From: an uncultured Clostridium sp.
GTDB lineage: Bacteria; Bacillota; Clostridia; Clostridiales; Clostridiaceae
Assembly: GCF_937920395.1 (NCBI RefSeq)
Contig: NZ_CALEVF010000376.1
Coordinates: 1-17,042, forward strand
DNA: 17,042 nucleotides
Direction of reading: 5' to 3'
Made by a program: the position numbers and the translations under genes. How positions within the stretch are numbered: position 1 is the stretch's first letter; each line of letters begins with the position of its first letter. The notes beneath the pieces are model-generated. The model ran no database searches, had not been told where the DNA came from, and saw nothing but the letters and a program-made list of their open reading frames with translations. Positions 8,031 through 14,974 of this stretch are shown one piece after another.

Positions 8031-8106
8031 AATAAGGAAACAGTCGTTAATCTAAATAACTACTTACCTTGATTATATATTTACTGCATTTATTAACATT
8101 AAATCG

Positions 8107-8144
8107 ATAAAAGCTGTATTCTTTTTAGGGAATGCAGCTTTTAT
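8107..8144 (+). terminator. Hairpin terminator after the 7878 transcript
   Basis: A 15-bp stem with one G-U pair (8107-8121 with 8130-8144) encloses an 8-nt loop rich in T. The 3' arm ends CTTTTAT, but the tract after it (GCATAGATTTATTT) is weak. Confidence 0.6.
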
Positions 8145-8227
8145 GCATAGATTTATTTACATCTTTTTAAGTTCTTTCCATGTAAACGTATTTCATAAAA
8201 TATTTGTTTTATATTTCATTTTTTATA

Positions 8228-8256
8228 TTGCGAAAATGTAGGACATACTGTATAGT
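8228..8256 (+). promoter_or_regulatory. Promoter of the 65-aa gene
   Basis: TTGCGA (8228-8233) and TATAGT (8251-8256) are separated by 17 bp. The start would be near 8263, about 35 nt before the ATG at 8298. Confidence 0.7.
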
Positions 8257-8297
8257 GATAATTACAGACACAATATTGGATTTTTGGAGGCGTAAAT

Positions 8298-8495
8298 ATG
8301 AGAGTAAATGAAGTAATAATGTACGATAGGTCAGCTTTTTTGATATATGTCACTCAGCAAGAACATGATGATCCATCTTTTCAGACAACGCTAGATGGCT
8401 ATAAAAAAATTTGCACGGATGTATCTGTTTTTATTAATGAAACTCTACCTATAGGTGAAATGTTAAAAAAATTCACTCAGCAATATCAGCATTAA
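8298..8495 (+). CDS. Small unknown protein, 65 aa
   Basis: A complete, self-contained gene has a promoter at 8228-8256, the ribosome site TGGAGG 7 nt before ATG, and a strong terminator at 8501-8544. The product is soluble and mildly acidic, with LIYVTQQEHDDPSF in the middle and a helical C-terminus ending FTQQYQH. I do not recognise the family and no membrane segment or signal peptide is present. The monocistronic arrangement with its own signals argues that it is expressed. Confidence 0.8.
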   Translation: MRVNEVIMYDRSAFLIYVTQQEHDDPSFQTTLDGYKKICTDVSVFINETLPIGEMLKKFTQQYQH

Positions 8496-8500
8496 AAACT

Positions 8501-8544
8501 AAGGACTATGCACCCTACTCGGTGAAAAGTCCTTTTTTATTTTT
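8501..8544 (+). terminator. Rho-independent terminator of the 65-aa gene
   Basis: Stem AAGGACT (8501-8507) pairs with AGTCCTT (8528-8534), with an inner CACC/GGTG pair (8511-8514 with 8521-8524). A run of T (TTTTTTATTTTTT) follows. Confidence 0.9.
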
Positions 8545-8698
8545 TACTCGCGAACTCTTTCTCTGTAATGTAGATTACCACTTCAACTTATGAAATGATT
8601 TTTTAATAATCAATTTCATTCTAAATGAATAGAATTTCTAAAATAGTCTATAATTTAAATATCCTTTTATTTTAATAATCCTGAATAGAATAAAAAAT

Positions 8699-8740
8699 AC
8701 TACACTTAGGAATTTGCCTTTATGTAGTTTTTTTTATTTT
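8699..8740 (+). terminator. Hairpin terminator with no gene directly upstream
   Basis: ACTACA (8699-8704) pairs with TGTAGT (8723-8728), and inner AGG/CCT can extend it. Eight T then ATTTTT follow. It lies about 200 bp past the terminator of the 65-aa gene and before the acyltransferase promoter. Confidence 0.7.
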
Positions 8741-8748
8741 TACATGGA

Positions 8749-8756
8749 TTGTCGAA
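8749..8756 (+). promoter_or_regulatory. Candidate Spo0A box
   Basis: TTGTCGAA contains the 0A-box core TGTCGAA and lies about 48 bp upstream of the acyltransferase -10. One such 7-mer is expected by chance somewhere in a window this size, so the support is position only. Confidence 0.25.
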
Positions 8757-8800
8757 TGCTGTTAAATTAAAGAGTATTATGTTCTGATTGTCTGCTATTA

Positions 8801-8809
8801 TGTTATAAT
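8801..8809 (+). promoter_or_regulatory. Extended -10 promoter of the acyltransferase gene
   Basis: TGTTATAAT is a TG-extended -10. TTCTGA (8782-8787) at a 16-bp distance is a weak -35. The start would be near 8816, giving a ~34-nt leader. Confidence 0.6.
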
Positions 8810-8849
8810 AAATAGATAGATTATAACACTTTAAACAAAGGAGCATAAA

Positions 8850-9974
8850 ATGAAAAAAATTGAATACCTCGAATTATGCAAAGGAATAGCAATATTAGGC
8901 GTATTCCTTGTCCATAGTACAATGCTATTTTCATTATTTAATATTACAAAACTACCCTTCTCTTTTGAAGAATTACTATATACTGGCCGATTGGGGGTTG
9001 CTATCTTTTTTATAATTAGTGGTTACACTATATTTAGAAGTCTTATGAATAAGACTGTTGGGAAAAATTTCTATATAAAATATGCTACAAGGAAATTTTT
9101 CAGATTAGCACCACCTTTTTATTGTGTATTATTAGTTGCATTTATTTTAAATCTTACACTATTGAAAAATGACCTTAACATAACATATACTAATATACTT
9201 ATGCATTTTACTTTTCTATTTGGATTAGACAAACTTATGGTAAATAATATTTTACACATAGAATGGTTTCTATTCGATACTATAATATTTTCATTTCTTA
9301 TTTTAATTCCATATAAATTTAAAAAACATTTAACATTAAAAATTTCATTTATCTTATTTATGATTACTTTAATTTTTGATTTATTGTATAGCTTAAGAAT
9401 ACATTTTTTATTTGTACATGAAATTATTGATTCAACAACTTATTCATGGCTATACTTTTCACCTATTAATTGGATTTTTACTTTTTCATCAGGGATATGT
9501 ATGTATTACTTTTTTCAAAATAAAAATACTTCTAAAATAAAATTAATAAGCAAACACTCTAAAATGTCAGTGATTTGTATTGTTATATCTATTATAATAA
9601 TCTCATATTTAAATCTACCTTTAGAAAACATTTCAGTTAGTTTGCTATTCATACTATTAATTTTTTCACTTCACTCAATTTGGTTTGTTAATGGAAAATT
9701 TAATTCATTCTTTAAATTTTTTAATAATAAACTCTTTAATAATCTAGGTAAAATTAGTTATTCATTTTATTTAGTACATTATCTTGTATTAATATGTATA
9801 AAGAAATACACCCCCACTGCCATATTTACTAGTAAATTATCTGTTAATTATTTTTTATTAGTTTTAATATCATTTGTATTAAGTTTAGCTTTTGCGTATT
9901 TTTTATATTACTTTGTAGAACGAAAAACAAAATCAGTAGAACACTTTGTCATGAAGAACCTAAATGTAAGTTAA
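8850..9974 (+). CDS. Acyltransferase family 3 (OatA/OafA-type) integral membrane protein
   Basis: This 374-aa protein opens with YLELCKGIAILGVFLVHS, the acyltransferase-3 signature with its conserved His in the first helix. GRLGVAIFFIISGYTIF, the Arg-rich RKFFRLAPPF, and near the C-terminus GKISYSFYLVHYL all fit the family. About ten hydrophobic segments are visible, and there is no extra SGNH esterase domain. These enzymes transfer acetyl or other acyl groups from the cytoplasm to surface or exported glycans; the acceptor is unknown. AAAGGAG lies 6 nt before ATG. The gene stands alone with its own promoter and terminator. It is Phe/Ile/Asn-rich and appears more AT-rich than its neighbours, which suits an accessory, possibly acquired, gene. 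Confidence 0.9.
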   Translation: MKKIEYLELCKGIAILGVFLVHSTMLFSLFNITKLPFSFEELLYTGRLGVAIFFIISGYTIFRSLMNKTVGKNFYIKYATRKFFRLAPPFYCVLLVAFILNLTLLKNDLNITYTNILMHFTFLFGLDKLMVNNILHIEWFLFDTIIFSFLILIPYKFKKHLTLKISFILFMITLIFDLLYSLRIHFLFVHEIIDSTTYSWLYFSPINWIFTFSSGICMYYFFQNKNTSKIKLISKHSKMSVICIVISIIIISYLNLPLENISVSLLFILLIFSLHSIWFVNGKFNSFFKFFNNKLFNNLGKISYSFYLVHYLVLICIKKYTPTAIFTSKLSVNYFLLVLISFVLSLAFAYFLYYFVERKTKSVEHFVMKNLNVS

Positions 9975-9989
9975 ATGGGTTCTTTTTTA
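9954..9989 (+). terminator. Terminator overlapping the acyltransferase stop
   Basis: AAGAACC (9954-9960) pairs with GGTTCTT (9978-9984), followed by TTTTA. The stop codon 9972-9974 is in the loop. Confidence 0.8.
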
Positions 9990-10000
9990 TGCTTTTTTAT

Positions 10001-10050
10001 ACTTACACTTTTGATATCAAGCGTTATTATAAAGCACACTAGTATCAAAT
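10001..10050 (-). repeat. Diverged copy of the helicase gene 3' end (direct repeat, distal)
   Basis: Positions 10001-10050 match 11247-11297 in the same orientation with two substitutions and a 1-nt gap (48 of 51 columns). On the minus strand it corresponds to the last ~16 codons and stop of the UvrD-like helicase. Both substitutions are synonymous in the helicase frame (ATT/ATA and TCT/TCA). The missing base shifts the frame so that it ends in TGA. Confidence 0.9.
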
Positions 10051-10208
10051 CTTGTATACTCTATACCTTTCTTTTTCTGTGTCCATCCACAAATCATAGC
10101 AACCTCATCAATTTCCACATCTAATTCTCCAGTATCATTTTCTCTAAAGTATATCTTTTGCCTCTAATTCCACGTTCTAATCCCTCGTATATAAATTATT
10201 TTATACAT
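10017..10208 (-). pseudogene. Broken phage-like ORF fused to the helicase-tail copy
   Basis: From the ATG at 10208 the minus-strand frame reads 14 codons, an in-frame TAG (10166-10164), then 48 open codons to TGA at 10019-10017. The readable part contains IYFREND, VEIDEVAMICGWTQ and KKKGIEYTR, then switches into the helicase C-terminus (FDTSVLYNNA). The first part resembles segments of phage antirepressor-type proteins as I remember them (an IDEVA..CGWT pattern before a Trp-rich helix), but this is weak. The nearest ribosome-site-like sequence is about 15 nt from the ATG. The in-frame stop and abrupt junction indicate a relic. Confidence 0.55.
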
Positions 10209-10441
10209 AGTTCAAAAGAACGATCACCTTTATTATTGCTTAAGTCTCTCACAGAGTGAGTGTGTGGAGAAGTCGCCTAATCATAGAGAAATATAAAAAT
10301 GATAAAATAAAATGTTTAATCGTTATACTTAATAAGGTTTATATGTTAAAATAAGTAAATAAACAAGAAATTAGATAGACGTGAATAAAGTTTACTTCAT
10401 CTTAGGAAGAAACTTAGCGGGAAGGAACTTGTGAGAAGTTT
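10209..10441. other. Intergenic stretch within the islet
   Basis: No ORF of note. A hairpin CTCAC-AGA-GTGAG (10248-10260) overlaps an alternative outer pairing of TCTC.CACA with TGTG.GGAGA (10245-10270). TGTTAAAAT (10344-10352) is a possible extended -10 for the gene at 10442, with no good -35. GGAAGGAA (about 10419-10426) is too far from the ATG at 10442 to be a standard ribosome site. Confidence 0.35.
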
Positions 10442-10954
10442 ATGAATAGTATATTTTGGATACTAGGTGTCATTTTGGTGATTACTATTATATTAATATC
10501 AAGGTACTCGCTACAATTAATACACAGTAGAAAGGAGATTAAAACTGAAAAAAATAATCAATTAAGTGAAGTTGTTCTTGATCTTTCTTATGAATTACCT
10601 CCTCCTATAGACACTAAGTTAAGTGTAATAGACAGTAAATACAAAATTATAGTAAATGGAGATATTAATAAAGACCTTGCTAAAAATAGATTTGAATATA
10701 TAATTATTGTTCTAAAAGAATCTTCAAAAAATAAATTATTCAATAATATGAGTGAAGAATATTTTAATAATATAATTGATATGATGGACTCTGTAGACAC
10801 ACTCTTTGATGAAATAATCAGAGGGATTAAAGAAATCGATAATATTACAAATAAAACTTTAGAAGATTATATGAAAGATAAAGTTAAAGAATTTACTAAC
10901 GTAACTAAATCGATGGAAGATGACTTTAAAAAGATTAATAAAAAAGAAATATAG
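10442..10954 (+). CDS. Unknown one-TM protein, 170 aa
   Basis: I do not recognise this protein. Residues 4-22 form one hydrophobic helix, followed by a basic cluster (HSRKEIKTEK), which predicts an N-terminal anchor with the rest in the cytoplasm. Residues 40-100 are mixed with a Pro triplet (ELPPPID), and residues 105-170 are highly charged and helical (DYMKDKVKEF...KKINKKEI), possibly coiled coil. The ribosome site is weak (only GAGAAG near the ATG), and there is no other in-frame start after the TAG at 10415-10417. It sits between the two helicase-tail repeats with relics on both sides, so it is the only intact gene of the islet. A short hairpin follows at 10981-11001. Confidence 0.7.
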   Translation: MNSIFWILGVILVITIILISRYSLQLIHSRKEIKTEKNNQLSEVVLDLSYELPPPIDTKLSVIDSKYKIIVNGDINKDLAKNRFEYIIIVLKESSKNKLFNNMSEEYFNNIIDMMDSVDTLFDEIIRGIKEIDNITNKTLEDYMKDKVKEFTNVTKSMEDDFKKINKKEI

Positions 10955-10980
10955 TATTTACATAAGCAAAAAATAAAACA

Positions 10981-11001
10981 GACTGGCTAATAACACCAGT
11001 C
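10981..11001 (+). terminator. Possible terminator after the 170-aa gene
   Basis: GACTGG (10981-10986) pairs with CCAGTC (10996-11001). The T-rich stretch (TTATATATATTTTTAATT) begins about 10 nt later, so termination is uncertain. Confidence 0.45.
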
Positions 11002-11042
11002 CATTACTAGTTATATATATTTTTAATTAAAGGGGGACTCTA

Positions 11043-11206
11043 ATTAAAAAATTCAATCAATAGCTACTTGCTATGTATTAACAATAACAATTCTATGTGT
11101 CATCGTAGTGACGGAATTAACAACGAATTGTAAACTTAGAGAGAACTACTCATATGACTTAATCCTTGCTATAGATCCACTTCTAATAAATAAGGTATTT
11201 CAGTGA
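11043..11206 (+). pseudogene. Decayed small membrane-protein gene
   Basis: An open frame from 11048 to TGA 11204-11206 encodes about 52 residues: a hydrophobic segment (CYVLTITILCVIVVTEL) followed by a polar tail (CKLRENYSYDLILAIDPL). There is no ATG. A strong AGGGGG site (11031-11036) is correctly placed for the ATT at 11043, but from there the six-A run puts the frame out and it stops at TAG 11061-11063. One extra A would join ATT-AAA-AAA-ATT-CAA into the long frame. It thus looks like an ATG-to-ATT change plus a one-base contraction in the A run, or a chance open frame. It resembles no family I know. Confidence 0.4.
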
Positions 11207-11246
11207 TAATATTTACCACCTATTTCAACTCAATGATTTTCCCTTC

Positions 11247-11297
11247 ACTTACACTTTAGAAATCAAAGCGTTATTATAAAGCACACTAGTATCAAAT
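11247..11297 (-). repeat. Helicase 3' end, proximal copy of the direct repeat
   Basis: This is the in-gene copy of the repeat at 10001-10050, encoding the end of the helicase (FDTSVLYNNALISKV and stop). The match starts and ends sharply; 10051 onward is unrelated to 11298 onward. Confidence 0.9.
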
Positions 11298-13312
11298 TTA
11301 CGTACAACATCACCTTCAAATTTAATTTCTAAGTCCTTATCATTAATGGAAATAACAGTTCCACTACCGAAACTTTTGTGCATCACGGCATCCCCTTCTT
11401 TAAAGGGTAAGTTCGCATCGTTACCACCAATAATATTGCACTCCTTTATAAACCTTGATGTCTCTTTCACTTTACCTTTAACACTTTTACTAATACATAA
11501 CCATACATTATCTATAGCTCTTGTTATTCCTACATAAAATAGTCTTCGCTCTTCCTCTAAGTTATTTTCTATGCTATTAACATGAGGTATATTCTCTTCA
11601 TTACAATTAATTATAAATACATTCTTAAACTCCATACCTTTAACGCCATGAATTGTGCTAAGGATTACAGCATCCTCTTCAACATTTTTCTTATGCTTAC
11701 CTATTTCTTCTTTAACCTGTTCTACATGACCTAAAAAAGCTATTATATTGTTATATCCTTCTGCTGATTGTCTAAACTCGTCTATAATATCTTCCATCTC
11801 ACCTAAGTCAATTTTAAATTTAGTACAATATTCCTTTATATAATCGTGATACCCTATACTTAACACTAAATTGTCTATTGCACTCGCTAATGAAATTTTG
11901 TTTAAATAATGTATATCTTTTTTTAGCTTATCTATCATCTTCATCTGAAATATAGGTATACCATCAATTTCCTTTAACATTTCAAAACAATCTTCGCGCA
12001 CAATATTTCTTTTTATTTTATCCAAATTTAATCTACTTACATATCTAAATGGCTTATTAATTATTCTAAGAAAACTTTCTTTATCACTTAGATCAATGCT
12101 TAGTTTTAAATATGCTATTATATCTTTACATATAAAATGTTGAAAAAAATCATATTCCTTATCTAAAAGCATGAAAGGTATTCTTTTCTTAATAAAAACA
12201 TCTATCAAGCTTCTACATTCTACATTTGTTCTATATAATATTGCATTGTCACTATAGCTTTTATCAGGGACTAATATATGTTTTTGAATAATACTACTAA
12301 TTTCATCTGCTTGGGCATTCTCATTTACATTATTAAGTACAGTAATGCCACCATCTTGCTCCTTGAAAGCTACTATGTTTTTTTCATTTCTCATCTGATT
12401 ATTCTTTATAGTATTCATGGATATTTCTACTATATTCTTTGGGCATCTGTAGTTAGTTGATAATTGTAATTTCCCTCCGCCCTCAAAATGCTGTGAAAAC
12501 TTAACCATACATTCAGGGTTTGACCCTCTAAATCCATAGATACATTGATCCTCATCCCCTACAGCGAATATGGAGTTTTCCTCATTTAAGAGTTTTAATA
12601 TCTCAACTTGCATAGAATCACAATCTTGAAATTCATCAACTAAGATATGTTTAAACAAAGATCTATACCCCTGAAGTATCTTGTAATTTTTTTTAAATAA
12701 ATCTCTACAACCTATTTGCAAATCATCGAAATCAAATAAATTTCTTTCTTTCCTGTATTGCTCATAAATATTATACGCCGCTATAAATATTCCTTTATCA
12801 ATACTAGGAGAAAACTTCTCTAAAGTATCATCACTTGTTTTAAATACTGAAATATTATTAATAACTTCCTTTACTTTTTCATCGCCTACCTCATCTAAGT
12901 ATGACATTAATACATTTTTTATAAGTTTATATACCTCAAATGTATCTATTATTTTTATTTCACCATAATAATTTTTGAGTATTTTATAAAACAAACCGTG
13001 AAATGTTCCAAAAAACGGAACATTTCCCCTTCCATTAATAGCAATATACCTATTTTTCATATTAATGGCTGCAGCTCTTGTAAAAGTAATTACAATAATG
13101 TTTTTAGGGCTAATGTTTTGTTCATTTATTAGGTGAACAATTCTATTCACAATAACAACTGTTTTACCACTACCTGGTCCAGCTGTAACTAATAAATTTC
13201 TATTACTATAAAAAACTGCGTCCCTTTGTTCTTTACTTAATTTAGTACTTATTTTACTGTCTTTTATTCTATTACCTTCAATTTTATTATTCATGTTATA
13301 TTTTATCTCCAT
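11249..13312 (-). CDS. UvrD/Rep-type superfamily 1 DNA helicase
   Basis: This 687-aa ATP-dependent 3'-5' helicase of the UvrD/PcrA/Rep group has the Q motif LSKEQRDAV, Walker A TAGPGSGKT (about 43-51), TFTRAAAINM (Ia), FGTFHGLF, DEFQD (about 226-230), VGDEDQCIYGFRGS (III), STNYRCP (IV), STIHGVKGMEF (V) and RRLFYVGITRA (VI). The C-terminal ~50 residues (GDAVMHKSFGSGTVISIND) are a Tudor-like module as in the PcrA C-terminus. It is somewhat shorter than PcrA (about 730-750 aa), so it may be a paralogue used in repair or replication restart. An in-frame ATG at 13318 abuts the ribosome site with no spacing; AGGTGG lies 6 nt before the ATG at 13312, which I prefer. It is divergent from pncB. The 3' end is duplicated at 10001-10050. 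Confidence 0.92.
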   Translation of the reverse strand: MEIKYNMNNKIEGNRIKDSKISTKLSKEQRDAVFYSNRNLLVTAGPGSGKTVVIVNRIVHLINEQNISPKNIIVITFTRAAAINMKNRYIAINGRGNVPFFGTFHGLFYKILKNYYGEIKIIDTFEVYKLIKNVLMSYLDEVGDEKVKEVINNISVFKTSDDTLEKFSPSIDKGIFIAAYNIYEQYRKERNLFDFDDLQIGCRDLFKKNYKILQGYRSLFKHILVDEFQDCDSMQVEILKLLNEENSIFAVGDEDQCIYGFRGSNPECMVKFSQHFEGGGKLQLSTNYRCPKNIVEISMNTIKNNQMRNEKNIVAFKEQDGGITVLNNVNENAQADEISSIIQKHILVPDKSYSDNAILYRTNVECRSLIDVFIKKRIPFMLLDKEYDFFQHFICKDIIAYLKLSIDLSDKESFLRIINKPFRYVSRLNLDKIKRNIVREDCFEMLKEIDGIPIFQMKMIDKLKKDIHYLNKISLASAIDNLVLSIGYHDYIKEYCTKFKIDLGEMEDIIDEFRQSAEGYNNIIAFLGHVEQVKEEIGKHKKNVEEDAVILSTIHGVKGMEFKNVFIINCNEENIPHVNSIENNLEEERRLFYVGITRAIDNVWLCISKSVKGKVKETSRFIKECNIIGGNDANLPFKEGDAVMHKSFGSGTVISINDKDLEIKFEGDVVRKFDTSVLYNNALISKV

Positions 13313-13342
13313 TTTCATCCACCTACTTTAATTTATCATATA

Positions 13343-13372
13343 TTGTCTTTATACCTAAAATACTAGTATAAT
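13343..13372 (+). promoter_or_regulatory. Upstream pncB promoter
   Basis: TTGTCT (13343-13348) and TATAAT (13367-13372) have an 18-bp spacer. The 10-bp palindrome ATACTAGTAT overlaps the -10 and lies in the divergent region shared with the helicase gene. Confidence 0.6.
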
Positions 13373-13401
13373 AAGCCTAACAAAACATTAATATATAATT
13401 A

Positions 13402-13410
13402 TGTTATAAT
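13402..13410 (+). promoter_or_regulatory. Second, extended -10 promoter of pncB
   Basis: TGTTATAAT lies 41 bp before the ATG and lacks a -35. The same nonamer occurs at 7860 and 8801, ahead of other plus-strand genes. Confidence 0.5.
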
Positions 13411-13451
13411 TCTATTATATACTTTTATTAAATTTCAAAGGGGAAAAAACT

Positions 13452-14930
13452 ATGATATACTCAAAAGATTTTAATGTGAGAAATGAAAGAAACTTAACAA
13501 TGCTTGTAGACTTTTATGAATTAACTATGGCAAACGGTTATCTTGACAATAATGTTCAAGACAAAATTGCCTACTTTGATATGTTTTTTAGACGAATTCC
13601 AGATGGTGGCGGTTATTGCGTTATGGCTGGTGTACAACAATTGCTTGAATACCTTTCTAATTTGTCTTTTTCAAATGATGATATAGCCTACCTAGAGAGT
13701 AAGCATGATTTTTCAGATAAATTTATTGATTATTTAAAGAGTTTTAAATTTTCTTGTGATGTATGGGCAATACCTGAAGGTTACCCTGTATTCCCTGGTG
13801 AACCCTTAGTTACAGTTAAAGGACCTATTATACAGGCTCAATTTGTTGAGACAATGATCCTGCTTACAATAAATCATCAAACTTTAATTGCTACTAAAGC
13901 TAGTAGAATATGCAGAGCCGCAAAAGGTAGACCTGTAATGGAATTTGGTTCAAGACGTGCTCAAGGTTATGATGGTGCTATATACGGAGCTCGTGCTGCT
14001 GTTATTGGCGGCTGCGTTGGTACGGCCTGCACTATTGCCGAGGAAATGTTTGATATTCCAGCACTTGGAACTATGGCTCATAGTTGGGTACAACTTTTTG
14101 ATACTGAATATGACGCCTTTAAAGCTTGGACTGTAACTTACCCTGATAACTGTGTACTTCTTATAGATACCTATAACGTACTACGCTCTGGTATATTAAA
14201 TGCTATAAAGGTATTTGATGATGTGCTTAAACCTATGGGTAAAAGACCTAAAGGAATACGAATTGATAGTGGTGATATTACCTATTTAACTAAAAAAGTT
14301 AGAATAATTTTAGATGAAGCTGGATATGATGATGTAAAGATTACTGTTTCTAACTCACTAGATGAATATATTATTAGCGGAGTCCTCGAAAACGGAGCAC
14401 AAATTGATAACTTCGGTGTTGGCGAAAGACTTATCACTGCAAGATCTGAACCAGTATTTGGTGGTGTTTATAAACTTGTTGCCGTTGAAAATGATGGAGA
14501 AATAATACCAAAAATTAAAATTAGTGAAAATGCAGAAAAAATTATTAATCCTGCTTTTAAAAAACTTTATAGAATTTTTGATAAAACAACTCATAAAGCC
14601 ATTGCGGATTTCATTACCTTGCATGATGAGACATTTGATGAAAACAGACCCCTTGAAATATTTAATCCAACTTATACTTGGAAAAAGAAAAATCTTAAAC
14701 ATTACTATATTAAAGAGCTTATGGTTAAACTATTTGAAAATGGAAAACAAATTTATGAGTCTCCAACTGTTATGGAAATAAAAGCATTTTCTGAACAGGA
14801 AGTCTCTAAATTATGGACAGAAGTATTAAGATTTGATAATCCTCATGCATACTATGTAGATCTTTCTTGGAATTTATGGAACCTAAAACAAGGCTTATTA
14901 AATCATTATTCTGAGATTCTTGAGGAATAA
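13452..14930 (+). CDS. pncB: Nicotinate phosphoribosyltransferase
   Basis: This 492-aa enzyme makes nicotinate mononucleotide from nicotinate and PRPP with ATP hydrolysis, the entry step of NAD salvage. It matches the Gram-positive form (B. subtilis about 490 aa). Landmarks are LVDFYELTMANGY (18-30), FRRIPDGGGY, the active-site EFGSRRAQG (164-172), GTMAHSW with the conserved phosphorylatable His210, LIDTYN (237-242) and RIDSGD (270-275) plus FGVGERL in the phosphoribosyl site. AAAGGGG lies 7 nt before ATG. It is the first gene of a two-gene operon with the HesB-like gene 44 bp downstream. Confidence 0.96.
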   Translation: MIYSKDFNVRNERNLTMLVDFYELTMANGYLDNNVQDKIAYFDMFFRRIPDGGGYCVMAGVQQLLEYLSNLSFSNDDIAYLESKHDFSDKFIDYLKSFKFSCDVWAIPEGYPVFPGEPLVTVKGPIIQAQFVETMILLTINHQTLIATKASRICRAAKGRPVMEFGSRRAQGYDGAIYGARAAVIGGCVGTACTIAEEMFDIPALGTMAHSWVQLFDTEYDAFKAWTVTYPDNCVLLIDTYNVLRSGILNAIKVFDDVLKPMGKRPKGIRIDSGDITYLTKKVRIILDEAGYDDVKITVSNSLDEYIISGVLENGAQIDNFGVGERLITARSEPVFGGVYKLVAVENDGEIIPKIKISENAEKIINPAFKKLYRIFDKTTHKAIADFITLHDETFDENRPLEIFNPTYTWKKKNLKHYYIKELMVKLFENGKQIYESPTVMEIKAFSEQEVSKLWTEVLRFDNPHAYYVDLSWNLWNLKQGLLNHYSEILEE

Positions 14931-14974
14931 CATAAATATAGTTCTTACCTTATAGGTAAACGTTAGGAGGACTT

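Larger units (their letters stand above)
8545..8790 (+). other. Gene-free stretch with hairpins and a terminator; possible small RNA
   Basis: No credible ORF is present. An imperfect hairpin (TGAAAT/ATTTCA, about 8590-8618), a short one (ATTCT/AGAAT, about 8618-8635), a TATAAT at 8649-8654 and a terminator at 8699-8735 follow each other. If the TATAAT is used, an RNA of roughly 75 nt would be made. Its -35 is poor, so this is tentative. Confidence 0.3.

Noticed and set aside
10245..10270. Possible tRNA or group II intron fragment (GTGTGGAGAAGTCGCC)
   Set aside because: No cloverleaf or downstream domain V could be drawn; only short alternative stems are present.
14358..14702. Minus-strand ORF of 114 codons inside pncB
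   Set aside because: It overlaps conserved pncB coding sequence and has no family resemblance; a shadow frame.
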